DNA of 64,000 nucleotides from Bacillota bacterium (GTDB lineage: Bacteria; Bacillota; Clostridia; Acetivibrionales; DSM-1351). The stretch is from positions 1 through 64,000 of the forward strand of contig JAEZOA010000060.1 of assembly GCA_023441625.1 (NCBI GenBank), read 5' to 3'. The stretch's first letter is position 1; each line of letters opens with the position of its first letter. A program made the position numbers and the translations under genes. Below, piece by piece: positions 43,969 through 53,894 of the stretch. Under the pieces are notes generated by a model, which made no database searches, was not told the origin of the DNA, and saw only the letters and a list, made by a program, of their open reading frames with translations.

Positions 43969-44416
43969 ATGTTAACTAATCCCTTCTATCATTTTCTTTA
44001 GAATTCCATATTAAGTTATGCACTACACAATAAAGAACAAATATTATCAATACCCTATTTTACCATATATAACCATAATTAAACACAAAAATAGTATATT
44101 AAGCTAATACTATCAATGTATCAATGTAACTCGCTCTTTAAAAAATGTAGAAACAGTATATGTACCAAGTTTTCTGATATTTCTTTAAGAGTATCTGGAC
44201 TCCTGACCCTCGACACTTAAAAGCTGACTTAGATTTACGTTTATATATAGCCTCTGCTTATGCCTTACCTATTTTCATAAGCATTTTTACTATTCTATTA
44301 TAAAATCGAGCATAGATGACGTCCTTTCTATATGAATTAATAGGTGTTACATGTCTTTCACAATTTGTTCTATACTGATATACAAGCTACTCATTTTGCG
44401 GCTGAACTGAAGGCAT
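43969..44416. other. Intergenic stretch with nothing recognised
   Basis: This is AT-rich DNA between two minus-strand genes. A short more GC-rich segment near 44195-44275 might be a worn coding remnant, but no frame of useful length matches anything I know. Confidence 0.4.
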
Positions 44417-44458
44417 AAAAATACCGTAGATTCATTTCTGAATAATACGGTATTTTTT
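44417..44458. terminator. Terminator of the alpha/beta hydrolase gene
   Basis: AAAAATACCGTA pairs with TACGGTATTTTT with T runs in both directions. Confidence 0.82.
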
Positions 44459-44498
44459 CATTTTAAATATTGTTTATGACCCTTTACATTGCAAAAAC

Positions 44499-45311
44499 TT
44501 ATTCTTCAATAAATTTAACTAATTCGTCGTTAAATTTGTCGCGTTCATCGTAGAAAGTCGCATGTCCACTGAATTTAAATGGTATAAGTATTGAGGTTTT
44601 AATAATTTGGTTTTGTACTTCACCTAGTGAAAATGGAACAACTTTGTCATGGATGCCATGAATAATTAAAGTTGGAACATTTATTGTTCCAAGATCAGAA
44701 AATAATACTTCATTTATCCAAGTATTTGCAATAGCTGCCGTTGACCATCCTGCTGCCTGTAATCCTAACTGGAAGAACCAATCTGATAATGCTTCACTTA
44801 TACGCTGGTAGAAAAATATATCACCGAAATCCCGAAGCATTTTAGGTCGATCATTATATGTTCCTTGAATAATTTGTAGAACTACTTCTTTGTCTATACC
44901 ATAAGGAAAATTAGGACGCTTTATAAGACTGGGAGCAGCCGCATCAAAAAGAGCAAGTTTCGACACACCATATCCGCTGTGTCTAGCCATGTATCTTATT
45001 GCAATAGCTCCACCTGTTGAATGTCCTCCAAGTGTGAAATGTTGTAGTTTAAGTGCATCAACCACACATCGAACATCATCGGCCAATCGATTATAATCAT
45101 ATCCGCCCCAAGGCCTATCTGAGTTACCGAAACCTCTTGTATCTATTCCTATACATCTGTATCCCATCTTTGGTAGCTGGTTAAACTGATATTCAAACAA
45201 CTTATTGCTTCCAGGCCAGCCATGTAGAAATAAGATTGTCTTCATTCCCCTTGGGTTAAGGTCCTCTACGTAGATGTTTACATTTGCTTCAACAGTAACA
45301 TAGTATCCCAC
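44499..45311 (-). CDS. Alpha/beta hydrolase
   Basis: The 270-aa protein has HGWPGS (oxyanion region), nucleophile elbow GGHSTGG, a late aspartate in HGIHDKVVP and the catalytic His in GHATFYDE. It resembles haloperoxidase/epoxide-hydrolase-like members; substrate unknown. The start is a GTG at 45311, with GGAGG 5 bases upstream; the upstream TTG overlaps this ribosome site. Confidence 0.88.
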   Translation of the reverse strand: MGYYVTVEANVNIYVEDLNPRGMKTILFLHGWPGSNKLFEYQFNQLPKMGYRCIGIDTRGFGNSDRPWGGYDYNRLADDVRCVVDALKLQHFTLGGHSTGGAIAIRYMARHSGYGVSKLALFDAAAPSLIKRPNFPYGIDKEVVLQIIQGTYNDRPKMLRDFGDIFFYQRISEALSDWFFQLGLQAAGWSTAAIANTWINEVLFSDLGTINVPTLIIHGIHDKVVPFSLGEVQNQIIKTSILIPFKFSGHATFYDERDKFNDELVKFIEE

Positions 45312-45519
45312 AAATACCTCCAAATAATAAATTTCTTCATTATAATATCTATTCTCTTGAACATATAATTATGAATGAATAAACTGATTAAAAATAAAAT
45401 AAAGGTATCACTTTAAATTTTTAATTACTACAAATGGGTCAGATCCGTATGTACCAACAAAAATAATTCATCCAATAACTCTGTCTATGTATCATACTTG
45501 TATCAACTGAGTCAATTTC

Positions 45520-48021
45520 TCACTCTTTAATTTCGACAAAACCTATATTATATGTTTTAGCATATGTATATGCCGCAGAATCTTTGTACCCAAAGATGTT
45601 GAAATTAGGATTTGTATTTGAAAACGGAAAAAAGTCAATTGTTGTAACACTTTTTGGGATTGTGGCACTCATTAAGCTTAAACAGCCATCAAATGCACTT
45701 TCGCCTAAGGTCGTTACACCTTCAGGAATATTTATATTTTTAAGGCTCGAGCAGTTCCAAAATGCAAAATTACCAATTTTCGTAACGCTATCAGGTATGA
45801 TTATTTTTGTTAAGTTATTACAATACTCAAATGCATGGTCACTAATTACAGTCAAACCATCAGGAAGAGTTATACTTACTAAGCCTGAGCAACTAGAGAA
45901 TGCTCCATTCCCAATACTAAGTACACTTTTAGGTAATATTATATTCTTTACACTGACACAGTAAGAAAAGGCATCTCTTCCAATGTTCTTAACACCTTCA
46001 TTTATTGTAATATCCGACAGATTTAAGCACGACATAAATGCGTAATTGCCTATTGAAGATACATTTTGGGGAATTATAACTTTATTCAAACCATAACATG
46101 CAAAAAATGCATTATTACCAATTTTTGTCACGCTTTTAGGGATATTTATTGTTTTTAAGCTATAACATTCTCTAAAAGTTTCATTGCAAATTTCAGTTAA
46201 GCCATTAGATAAAGTTAAGTCTGTAAGACTAGAGCACCATGCAAAAGCATGATTATCAATATATGTGACACTATTAGGTATAGAAATGCTTTTAATCCTT
46301 GAACATGTTGAAAATGCACTTTGGGCTACTTTGGTCACGCCTTTAGGTATTGTATATTGACTATCCGCTTTGCCAGCTGGATAACATATAAGTTCGGTTA
46401 TTTTTTTATTAAAGAGAATACCATTTTTAGATGCATAGTTCTTATTTTCAGAACTTACATTTATACTCGTTAATGACCCACAGGCTAAAAATACATCACT
46501 TCCAATACTTTTAACATTTTTTGTAATAGTTATACTTGTTAAGGCACAACGTTTAAATGCATTATCACCAATAGTCGTAACACTATTAGGAATATTTATA
46601 ATTGATAAACTGTTGCAGCGTTCAAATGCACTATTGTCAATTATTTTAACAGAATTGGGTATGGTTATTTTTTTAAGGCTTCTACAATCACAAAATATTT
46701 CTTTACCAATTGTACTAATCCCTTTTGGCAGATTTACATTTGTCAAATTATAGCAATTACCAAAAGCTCTATCCCCTATTTTTGTCACACTATTTGGAAT
46801 ATTCACACTATTGAGCATGCTATTAGCAAATGCACCTTTGCCTATGCTTTTCATACCATTTTGTATCGTTATTTTAGTTAAGCTACAACCATCAAGTGCC
46901 ATATCTCTAATGCTTGTAACACTTTTAGGTATACTATAGTTCGAGCCTTTCTTTGCCTTAGGATAGCAAATAAGCTCTGTCATGCTTTTATTAAATAAAA
47001 CTCCGTCTTTCGATATATAATTTTTGTTTTTTACATTAACATCTATTTTTGATAATTTATCACAATTAGTAAACGCCAAATCACCAATTTTTGTTACACT
47101 ACTTGGGATTGTAATGCTTGTTAATTTATAGCAACAATCAAAGGTGTTATCCCCAATAGTTATGACATTGTTAGGAAGGGTTATTTGAGATAATTCAAAG
47201 CAATATTGAAATGCGCCATCACCTATTGATTCTATATTATTTGAAAGAGTTATTTTTGAAAGTTGGTTACAGCTTTTAAATGCATTATCTCCAATCATTG
47301 TTACACTATCTGGAATAGTTATGCTTTTCAAAGTTGAGAAATTCTCAAACGCACTAGCTCCAATTATTTTAACGCTATTTGGGATAGTGCAATCTCTATT
47401 TTGTTTCGAACACCAAATAAGCTCTGTCATGTTCTTATTAAAAAGGATACCATCTTTTCCAAAATAATATTGGTTATCCAAATCAACATCTATATTTTTT
47501 AAATTGTAACATTCAGAAAAAGCACCCCCTTTAATTATAGCTACACTGTCTGGGATGTTTATATTTTCTATTTGATAACTCAAAAAAGCACCTGCGTCAA
47601 TAGTCTTAACAGTGTTAGGGATAGTAAAATCTTTATCTACCCTTCCTTTTGCATAACAGATAATTTCTGTAACATCTTTATTGTAAAGAACTCCATCTTT
47701 TGATGAATAATTTTTATTTGAGGCAACAACATAGATGCTTTTAAGGAAATTACATTTTGAAAACACCTTAATATCAATAGCTGCTACACTTTTGGATATA
47801 GTTATATTTTCAATTTCATTGAATTCAGCAAAGGCGTCTTCCTTAATACTCTTCACATTATCAGGAATAACTACAGTATCGCTATTTCCAGTATATTTTA
47901 CAAGCACTCCGTCAATAATTTCAAAATCTGTTTCACTTGCCAAGGCATTTGCAGGTAATACTAAAAATACTACTAACATAATAATTAGAATACTACTAAA
48001 AATCATAATTGGTTTTTTCAT
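45520..48021 (-). CDS. Secreted BspA-type leucine-rich-repeat protein
   Basis: The 833-aa protein has a signal peptide (about 1-28, ending in ALASE) and then roughly 25-30 LRR_5/BspA repeats of about 23 residues with the pattern SVT.IGD.AF..C..L..ITIP. Some repeats are interrupted by a 'KNY.SKDGVLFNK..TELI.YP' insert, seen four or five times. There is no obvious SLH or sortase anchor. BspA-like proteins are thought to bind host or matrix ligands; the role here is unknown. Confidence 0.9.
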   Translation of the reverse strand: MKKPIMIFSSILIIMLVVFLVLPANALASETDFEIIDGVLVKYTGNSDTVVIPDNVKSIKEDAFAEFNEIENITISKSVAAIDIKVFSKCNFLKSIYVVASNKNYSSKDGVLYNKDVTEIICYAKGRVDKDFTIPNTVKTIDAGAFLSYQIENINIPDSVAIIKGGAFSECYNLKNIDVDLDNQYYFGKDGILFNKNMTELIWCSKQNRDCTIPNSVKIIGASAFENFSTLKSITIPDSVTMIGDNAFKSCNQLSKITLSNNIESIGDGAFQYCFELSQITLPNNVITIGDNTFDCCYKLTSITIPSSVTKIGDLAFTNCDKLSKIDVNVKNKNYISKDGVLFNKSMTELICYPKAKKGSNYSIPKSVTSIRDMALDGCSLTKITIQNGMKSIGKGAFANSMLNSVNIPNSVTKIGDRAFGNCYNLTNVNLPKGISTIGKEIFCDCRSLKKITIPNSVKIIDNSAFERCNSLSIINIPNSVTTIGDNAFKRCALTSITITKNVKSIGSDVFLACGSLTSINVSSENKNYASKNGILFNKKITELICYPAGKADSQYTIPKGVTKVAQSAFSTCSRIKSISIPNSVTYIDNHAFAWCSSLTDLTLSNGLTEICNETFRECYSLKTINIPKSVTKIGNNAFFACYGLNKVIIPQNVSSIGNYAFMSCLNLSDITINEGVKNIGRDAFSYCVSVKNIILPKSVLSIGNGAFSSCSGLVSITLPDGLTVISDHAFEYCNNLTKIIIPDSVTKIGNFAFWNCSSLKNINIPEGVTTLGESAFDGCLSLMSATIPKSVTTIDFFPFSNTNPNFNIFGYKDSAAYTYAKTYNIGFVEIKE

Positions 48022-48188
48022 TGTTATTCCCTCACTTAAGTAAGATTTATCCCCAAAACATCCTTTTGCTTTTCTAATGTATCTAATTTATGCAATCATA
48101 AACTTTGATAGTATTATTTATATTATATAAATTTTTTGCTATATTTACTATACTTTTACATTAAAGCATCTATCTGAATCATGAAAAA

Positions 48189-48248
48189 ATCGCCTGGCTG
48201 ATATAGCTGGATTATTGGTTCAGAGAGTATAAGGTCAACATAGTTTGA
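48189..48248 (+). pseudogene. Relic of an asnB 3' end
   Basis: Translated, this reads IAWLI-stop-LDYWFREYKVNIV-stop, matching the last residues of the asnB in this window (IAWLIQLDYWFKEYGVRIV). The nucleotide match to 38238-38297 is also visible. A CAG codon has become TAG. Only about 20 codons remain. Confidence 0.75.
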
Positions 48249-48260
48249 AAATAACTAAGA

Positions 48261-48302
48261 AAGCTGCCTACAATAATGCTTTTAACATTACCCAGACAGC
48301 TT
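48261..48302 (-). terminator. Terminator after the M16 peptidase gene
   Basis: AAGCTGTCT and AGGCAGCTT (one mismatch) form the stem on the minus strand with a long loop, followed by TCTTAGTTATTTT. Moderate support. Confidence 0.5.
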
Positions 48303-48344
48303 CCATTAATAAGTTTTTTCTGTACACCAAATTAAGCTTGCTAC

Positions 48345-50393
48345 TTATTTCCCAGTCAATTTATTTACCAAATCTGCTAGAATAGCCTGAATATCTGCAG
48401 CAGTAACCTCTGCCTTAGGATTAAAGTTTCCCTTGTCATCTAGTTTTATGACACCTGAATTTACTACTGCCTTGACTTTATCCTTTGCATACGAGCTTAC
48501 AGCATCTAAATCAGATATTTTTGTTTCATTACCACTCAATTGCATTCCATTCATGCTAGCTATTTTGTATATGATTATTGCAAGCTGCTCCTTTGTAAGC
48601 TTATCATTCTCGTGATAATTGCCCTTGCCATCACCAGTTAATAATCCCTGTTGCTTAGCAACTTCCAATGGGTTTGGAACACCTTGCAGTACAATTTCAA
48701 ACAACTGTGCTCTTGTTAAGGCTTCCTTTGTACCTTGGTCTATTGAAATTATCGTATCATAAAGTTCTTTATTTTCAGTTAATTTCTGTAAGCTACCTAC
48801 GGTTGAGTAGGCTCCATTTTTCAAGAAATTTTCAACCATCACCGATGAGTCTTTTACATCCTGAACAGTAACTGATTTAATTTCTCTTAGAATCTTTAAG
48901 TAGTCTTCTGTAGAATTCCCTGAAAGATACCTAAACATTTCATATTGAGCCCCCACCAGCTCACCACTAGGCTTAGAATAATCACTAAAGGCTTTAAGTA
49001 TGAATCTGTCTAATTCCTCTTGCTTAAGCTCTATGTCTTTTAAGAACTTAGGTAATCCCTCATATATTTCAAAGGTCTCCTTGATTTTAGGATCACGATA
49101 GGATGCTACTAATAATCCGTTTGAACTAAAACTTACTATATTGTCGTAAGCTCCATTTCCAAATCTGATTTTTGGTGTAGTATAGTTTTCATTTATTAGA
49201 GATTGGATTGGAGTATATTTACCACTAAAAGTAGTCCCCATTTTTTCATAGGTAGAGGATATCATGTTATATTGCACAGTTGATTCTATTGCAATACCTT
49301 CTCTAAGTGCAGGCTTTGGAAGTTTTGAATAATCCTGTTTAGTTATCGGTTTAGCAGGTAATGCATCTGTTATTCCCTTAATTGTGTTTTCATATTTGCT
49401 TATATGGCTTTTATTTCCTGAAAAACCAACTACCATACCAGACTTATTAAGCACCAGCTTGCTAATTCCCTCCAGCTCAGTGATAACAGACTTAGAATCC
49501 GAAACCAATGTTTTTTCTAATTGTGTTAAAAAATTATAGTATTCTATGCCAGAAATATAGCTTTGGTAATTTATACTGTCATCAAATTGGGAGAGACTTC
49601 TATTTATCTGAAGATTTATAGGTCCGTTTGTAAATGAAGTCTTCAAATTTGCTATTTCTGATTTAACCTTACTTAATATATCTTCACTATTATCAAATTT
49701 AGTATTTAAAAGAATATCTTTTACCAGTTCTACCTGTTTGTCATATTCACCTATCAAACCCGTCCAGGAAGCTGACAAATATGGTGTATATTGCTTACTG
49801 TCCTTTTGCTTAATTGCAGTTAATGCAAAACCAGCACCATTTAAATATCTAAGATTTATTGTGTTTAGCTGCTCATTAGTATATGTTTTAGTGTCAAGAC
49901 TACCTAATAAGCTGGTGTACAGCTGTAAATAGTGAAGCTTTTCCATTGGCACAGAGGATGTATCTAGTAATATAAAAGTATTTTGTGTCTCTCCAACACC
50001 TGCTTCTGCTGATAGAAGTCTAACTCCATCAGCTTCAATTTTTTCATTTATCTTGTAGGTTTTAACCTCTTCAGGCAAATCTGCTACCTTAACTACCTGC
50101 AAATCCTCGATTACAGCTTTATCAGTTTCCTTAGTATTCCATTCATTATATAACTTAGTATCAGAAACTATTTTTTCTATTTCTTCCTTGCTCATAGAAG
50201 CCTTTAAATCTGATAAGTATTTTTCATCACTCTTTGCCTGTTTCTCTGCAAGTCCCGCTTCAGGAATAGTTGTGACCAATGCAGCGTGGTTATTATTTAC
50301 TATATACTTTATTAGCAAGTTCTCAATATAATTGCCTTTTGCTTTGGTTCCTATATTTTTAATGTTTTGAATCACATTGCTTAAATACTTCAA
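48345..50393 (-). CDS. M16-type peptidase, C-terminal fragment with SLH domains
   Basis: The 682-aa fragment continues, in the same frame, the peptidase encoded at 50412-51749 after a single TAA (50412-50414). It holds the inactive M16C halves ('KYIVNNNHAALVTTIPE' at the start) and, in the last about 110 residues, one or two S-layer homology domains ('LTRAQLFEIVLQG', 'KLTKEQLAIIIYKIASMNG', 'VVNSGVIKLDDKGNFNPKAEVT' in outline). Reinitiation at the TTG at 50393 is possible but its ribosome site is poor. If uninterrupted it would be a cell-surface-anchored peptidase. Confidence 0.7.
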   Translation of the reverse strand: MKYLSNVIQNIKNIGTKAKGNYIENLLIKYIVNNNHAALVTTIPEAGLAEKQAKSDEKYLSDLKASMSKEEIEKIVSDTKLYNEWNTKETDKAVIEDLQVVKVADLPEEVKTYKINEKIEADGVRLLSAEAGVGETQNTFILLDTSSVPMEKLHYLQLYTSLLGSLDTKTYTNEQLNTINLRYLNGAGFALTAIKQKDSKQYTPYLSASWTGLIGEYDKQVELVKDILLNTKFDNSEDILSKVKSEIANLKTSFTNGPINLQINRSLSQFDDSINYQSYISGIEYYNFLTQLEKTLVSDSKSVITELEGISKLVLNKSGMVVGFSGNKSHISKYENTIKGITDALPAKPITKQDYSKLPKPALREGIAIESTVQYNMISSTYEKMGTTFSGKYTPIQSLINENYTTPKIRFGNGAYDNIVSFSSNGLLVASYRDPKIKETFEIYEGLPKFLKDIELKQEELDRFILKAFSDYSKPSGELVGAQYEMFRYLSGNSTEDYLKILREIKSVTVQDVKDSSVMVENFLKNGAYSTVGSLQKLTENKELYDTIISIDQGTKEALTRAQLFEIVLQGVPNPLEVAKQQGLLTGDGKGNYHENDKLTKEQLAIIIYKIASMNGMQLSGNETKISDLDAVSSYAKDKVKAVVNSGVIKLDDKGNFNPKAEVTAADIQAILADLVNKLTGK

Positions 50394-50411
50394 ATTACCA
50401 GAACTTCCCCA

Positions 50412-51749
50412 TTAATATGCCATTACATATGATAGGTTGATTCCCACATTTCCCATCTCAGTGAAATTTGAGTTACTAAGTAAAGTTACTGATATCATTG
50501 CATCTATAGCAGCTTTATCAAACCCAGCTTTCGCTATATCATTCATACAAGTATCTACCAGTGTTTTGAATTCTGCAGCCTTACTCTCATCAGCATTCTG
50601 TGCAGTAAAAGTAAGTACTTTCTGAGCTGTAGCCTCACTGAAAGTGACTGAAAGATTTCCTCCAATTTGTTTTTGGCTAAAAGCTTGTTTTAGCTTAGAG
50701 GTCTCTTGATTTAGAAGTGCTGCAATAAGACTTACTCCAATAGAATCTTCTTCTGAAATATCTGTTAATGCGTAGGCATAAGCAATTTGAGAAGCATTTT
50801 TGGTATTTGAGGAAGCAGCAACAGGGAATTTAAAGGTTTTTTCAGCCTTTTCCTTCAAAGGAGTTACTTTACCCGTTTCTATTTTTATATCTTTTTTATC
50901 AAATTTAGATAAATATTCATCATTAATTAGCTTTAGAAAATTCTTATAATCAACATTACCATAGAGCACCATTACTGAATTTGACGGATGGTAATAGGTT
51001 TGATGGGTCTTAATAAGTTGTTCATAAGTTAAATCCTTTATATTCTCAGGAATACCTCCTGAATTATTAGCCTGTACGCTATTTGGAAACAGAGTTGTTA
51101 AAACATTTTGACTAGCTGCAGATGAAATATTTCCAAGTGCGCCCTTCATTTCATTATAAACTGTTCCATTAATAGTCAAGGGAGCATTGGCATCCACCAT
51201 CTCATATCTCCATGCTTCTCTCAAAAATATATTCTTATCGCTATATATTGATGGATTAAACACACAGTCTAAATAAACATCTGTTAGTTTAAGTAGCTGA
51301 GCCTCACTCATAGATGATACTGGATATGTAGTAGCATTTTGAAATGTACCTGCATTTATATATGTACTATATGTTTGATTTGCTACAGTAAACAAAACAT
51401 TCTTTAATGGATATTTTTGTGAGCCTGATACTGATATGTGCTCCAGAATATGATTAACACCAGTATTATCAACAGCAGGAGTTTTAAAAGAAATGTCAAA
51501 GGACCTGTCAATATCTTTGTTCTGTATATACATAAGCTGTGCTCCTGTTTTCTCATGTTCAAACAAAACAGTCTTTGAATTAACTAATTCCATATTCCCC
51601 ACTTCTAATGTTCTAAAACCCGAAATGACTTCTCCAACTTGAGGAAGTGACTTAAGTGTAGTTTCAGCAGCATTTGCATCAACTGTGAACTGAAAGCACA
51701 TAGTCAAAATCAGACATAGCGCCAATGTTAATGAAAGTACTTTTTTCAT
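50412..51749 (-). CDS. M16-type (PreP-like) peptidase, N-terminal fragment
   Basis: The 445-aa fragment begins with a signal peptide (MKKVLSLTLALCLILTMCF) and contains the zinc site HILEH (inverted HxxEH) and the downstream glutamate in VYNEMKGALGN. It ends MAY-stop, where family members continue with a WxYG segment; the codons after the stop, beginning TGG, continue in frame. On its own it lacks the second M16 half that closes the active chamber. Confidence 0.78.
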   Translation of the reverse strand: MKKVLSLTLALCLILTMCFQFTVDANAAETTLKSLPQVGEVISGFRTLEVGNMELVNSKTVLFEHEKTGAQLMYIQNKDIDRSFDISFKTPAVDNTGVNHILEHISVSGSQKYPLKNVLFTVANQTYSTYINAGTFQNATTYPVSSMSEAQLLKLTDVYLDCVFNPSIYSDKNIFLREAWRYEMVDANAPLTINGTVYNEMKGALGNISSAASQNVLTTLFPNSVQANNSGGIPENIKDLTYEQLIKTHQTYYHPSNSVMVLYGNVDYKNFLKLINDEYLSKFDKKDIKIETGKVTPLKEKAEKTFKFPVAASSNTKNASQIAYAYALTDISEEDSIGVSLIAALLNQETSKLKQAFSQKQIGGNLSVTFSEATAQKVLTFTAQNADESKAAEFKTLVDTCMNDIAKAGFDKAAIDAMISVTLLSNSNFTEMGNVGINLSYVMAY

Positions 51750-51931
51750 TCTTTAAATTCTCCTTTGGTTTTTTATTATTGATAATCCAAATTTCTTTTC
51801 CACTTTTAAATTATACGTAGTAGGCTGGTAAAATGTATATCATCTTCCAATATTTATTTTAGCATAATAATTACTCCTTTTGCACAAAATAGTCGCTGTG
51901 ATGTTTATTTTATAGTAATGAGGAGAAGATT

Positions 51932-53464
51932 ATGCCACAAAATCTAATAGAAAAAGCATTTTTAAAGCCTGCAGAATCGTATTGGATAGCCTCTACACCA
52001 AAAACAGACTATCCAACCTTACAAGATAATGTAAAAACTGATATCCTAGTAGTTGGTGGAGGTATTACTGGAATAACTACCGCATATCTTCTTCAAAAGG
52101 AAGGCTTTGACGTTGTAATAATTGATACTAGCAGAATTGCTCTATCAACCTCTGGACATACTACAGCAAAAATAACCTCTCTACATGATTTAAAATATGC
52201 AAAACTTATAAATCAAATTGGCATTGAAGGTGCACAAAAATATGGAGATATAAATCAAAATGCAATTTCAATGATAGAAGAATTAATTTCAAAAAATAGT
52301 ATTCAATGTGATTTTAGTCGCCAACCGGCATATGTATATACACAAGAGGAACAATATCTTGATAAAATAGAAAAGGAAATAACAGCTGCAAACTCTATAG
52401 GCTTACCCGCTTCATTTAAAAGAGAGCTTCCTCTACCCCTCTCAGTAGAAGGTGCTATATGCTTTGAAAACCAGGCACAGTTTCATCCTAGAAAGTATTT
52501 GCTTGCTTTAGCAGAAGTATTTGTGAAAAATGGTGGGCACATTTATGAGAATACAACAGCAATAGACATACATGAGAATAAGGAATGTATGACCTCTACT
52601 AGAAATGGATTTAAAGTATTTTCTAATAAGGTAATTGTAGCAAGCCATTTTCCCTTCTATGACGGAGGTGGGTTTTATTCTGCAAGAATGTATCCTGATC
52701 GTTCATATTTAATTTCTGCTAAAGCTCCAGATAAGTATGAGGGTGGAATGTATATATCCTATGAAAACCCCACGAGGTCAATAAGGTTTCAACCTCTCGA
52801 TAAAGAGGACCAACTTATATTAATTGGCGGAGAACATCATAAAACGGGTCAAGATAGCTGTGAAAAAGAACATTACTCTAATTTAATAAAATTTGCTGAG
52901 CTGAATTTTTCAGCTATTGAAGTCCCTTATCGCTGGTCAGCACAAGATTATACCGCAATGAATGAAATACCTTTTATAGGACACATTACTAGTGGTAGAG
53001 AAAATATTTTTATTGCTACTGCCTTTCAGAAATGGGGTATGACTACAGGCACTGTAGCAGCTATAGTTATAAAAGATATTATTACTAATGGAAAAAGTGA
53101 AGTTGAGGATATCTTTAAGCCTTCAAGATTTACTCCTGTTGCCTCTGCTAAAAACTTTATTAAAGAAAATCTGGATGTTGCAGATAACCTTATATCGGGA
53201 AAATTGCAATCCCCTCCAGAGAAATTCAGTCTGGAACTTGGTGAAGGGAAATCAGTAACCGTAGATGGTAAGCTGGCAGGAGCATACCGTGATATGGATG
53301 GAAATATGTATATTGTAGATACCACCTGTAAACATCTTGGATGCGAAGTTCATTGGAATTCTGCAGAGAAATCCTGGGACTGCCCCTGTCATGCTTCAAG
53401 GTACAGTTATGATGGTACCGTACTTGAAGGTCCTGCATTGAAGCCACTGGATAGACTTAGATAA
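51932..53464 (+). CDS. FAD-dependent oxidoreductase with C-terminal Rieske domain
   Basis: The 510-aa protein has an N-terminal DAO-type FAD fold (DILVVGGGITGITTAYLL at about 36-53) and a C-terminal Rieske [2Fe-2S] domain with CKH (about 468) and CPCH (about 488). Such FAD-Rieske fusions are common in Firmicutes; substrate unknown. GAGGAG precedes the ATG. Single gene. Confidence 0.9.
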   Translation: MPQNLIEKAFLKPAESYWIASTPKTDYPTLQDNVKTDILVVGGGITGITTAYLLQKEGFDVVIIDTSRIALSTSGHTTAKITSLHDLKYAKLINQIGIEGAQKYGDINQNAISMIEELISKNSIQCDFSRQPAYVYTQEEQYLDKIEKEITAANSIGLPASFKRELPLPLSVEGAICFENQAQFHPRKYLLALAEVFVKNGGHIYENTTAIDIHENKECMTSTRNGFKVFSNKVIVASHFPFYDGGGFYSARMYPDRSYLISAKAPDKYEGGMYISYENPTRSIRFQPLDKEDQLILIGGEHHKTGQDSCEKEHYSNLIKFAELNFSAIEVPYRWSAQDYTAMNEIPFIGHITSGRENIFIATAFQKWGMTTGTVAAIVIKDIITNGKSEVEDIFKPSRFTPVASAKNFIKENLDVADNLISGKLQSPPEKFSLELGEGKSVTVDGKLAGAYRDMDGNMYIVDTTCKHLGCEVHWNSAEKSWDCPCHASRYSYDGTVLEGPALKPLDRLR

Positions 53465-53632
53465 CTTTTGATGGCTAATCCATAAAAGTAATGCAACAAG
53501 TGTATCCAAGCCGTCATTATTTTTCTGAAAAACAAATGGGTATAAAAAAAGCGCCTATGATAAGCGACTTACTTTTACGACATATAAAATTTTTTATGAT
53601 TCTTTATGTTCCTTCATCATGCCTTGAATATT

Positions 53633-53791
53633 CTAAACTATTTGTTTTATTTCAGAATTTTTCAAAAGATAATGTCCATTACAATCTTCACACGTCAGAC
53701 TTGCAAGCTTTAGCTTTTTTTTGTCTTTTACGGGTAGATTGTATATTACAGCACCACAGCTACTACATTTAATTGTTATAAACTTATACAA
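53633..53791 (-). CDS. Small zinc-ribbon-like protein (52 aa)
   Basis: A minus-strand frame of 52 codons from TTG at 53791 reads MYKFITIKCSSCGAVIYNLP and later LTCEDCNGHYLL, with CxxC pairs at Cys9/12 and Cys34/37, a classic zinc-ribbon spacing. AAAGGAG lies 12 bases upstream. It is probably real; function unknown. The plus-strand frame covering the same bases lacks any such pattern. The rest of 53465-53894 shows nothing recognised. Confidence 0.6.
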   Translation of the reverse strand: MYKFITIKCSSCGAVIYNLPVKDKKKLKLASLTCEDCNGHYLLKNSEIKQIV

Positions 53792-53894
53792 ATACTTTAT
53801 TTTCTCCTTTCAATTTAATTTTATATATTATTGTCCTAAATTTTATTATACTGCATATTTATTACAGCATGATTAACATAATATTAAGAATTCA

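Noticed and set aside
44195..44275. A tRNA- or coding-like relic between the CPBP protease and hydrolase genes
   Set aside because: No cloverleaf can be drawn and no reading frame gives a convincing protein match.
53491..53772. A 93-codon plus-strand frame
   Set aside because: It has no ribosome site or recognisable pattern, and the opposite strand encodes a cysteine-paired zinc-ribbon protein across the same bases.
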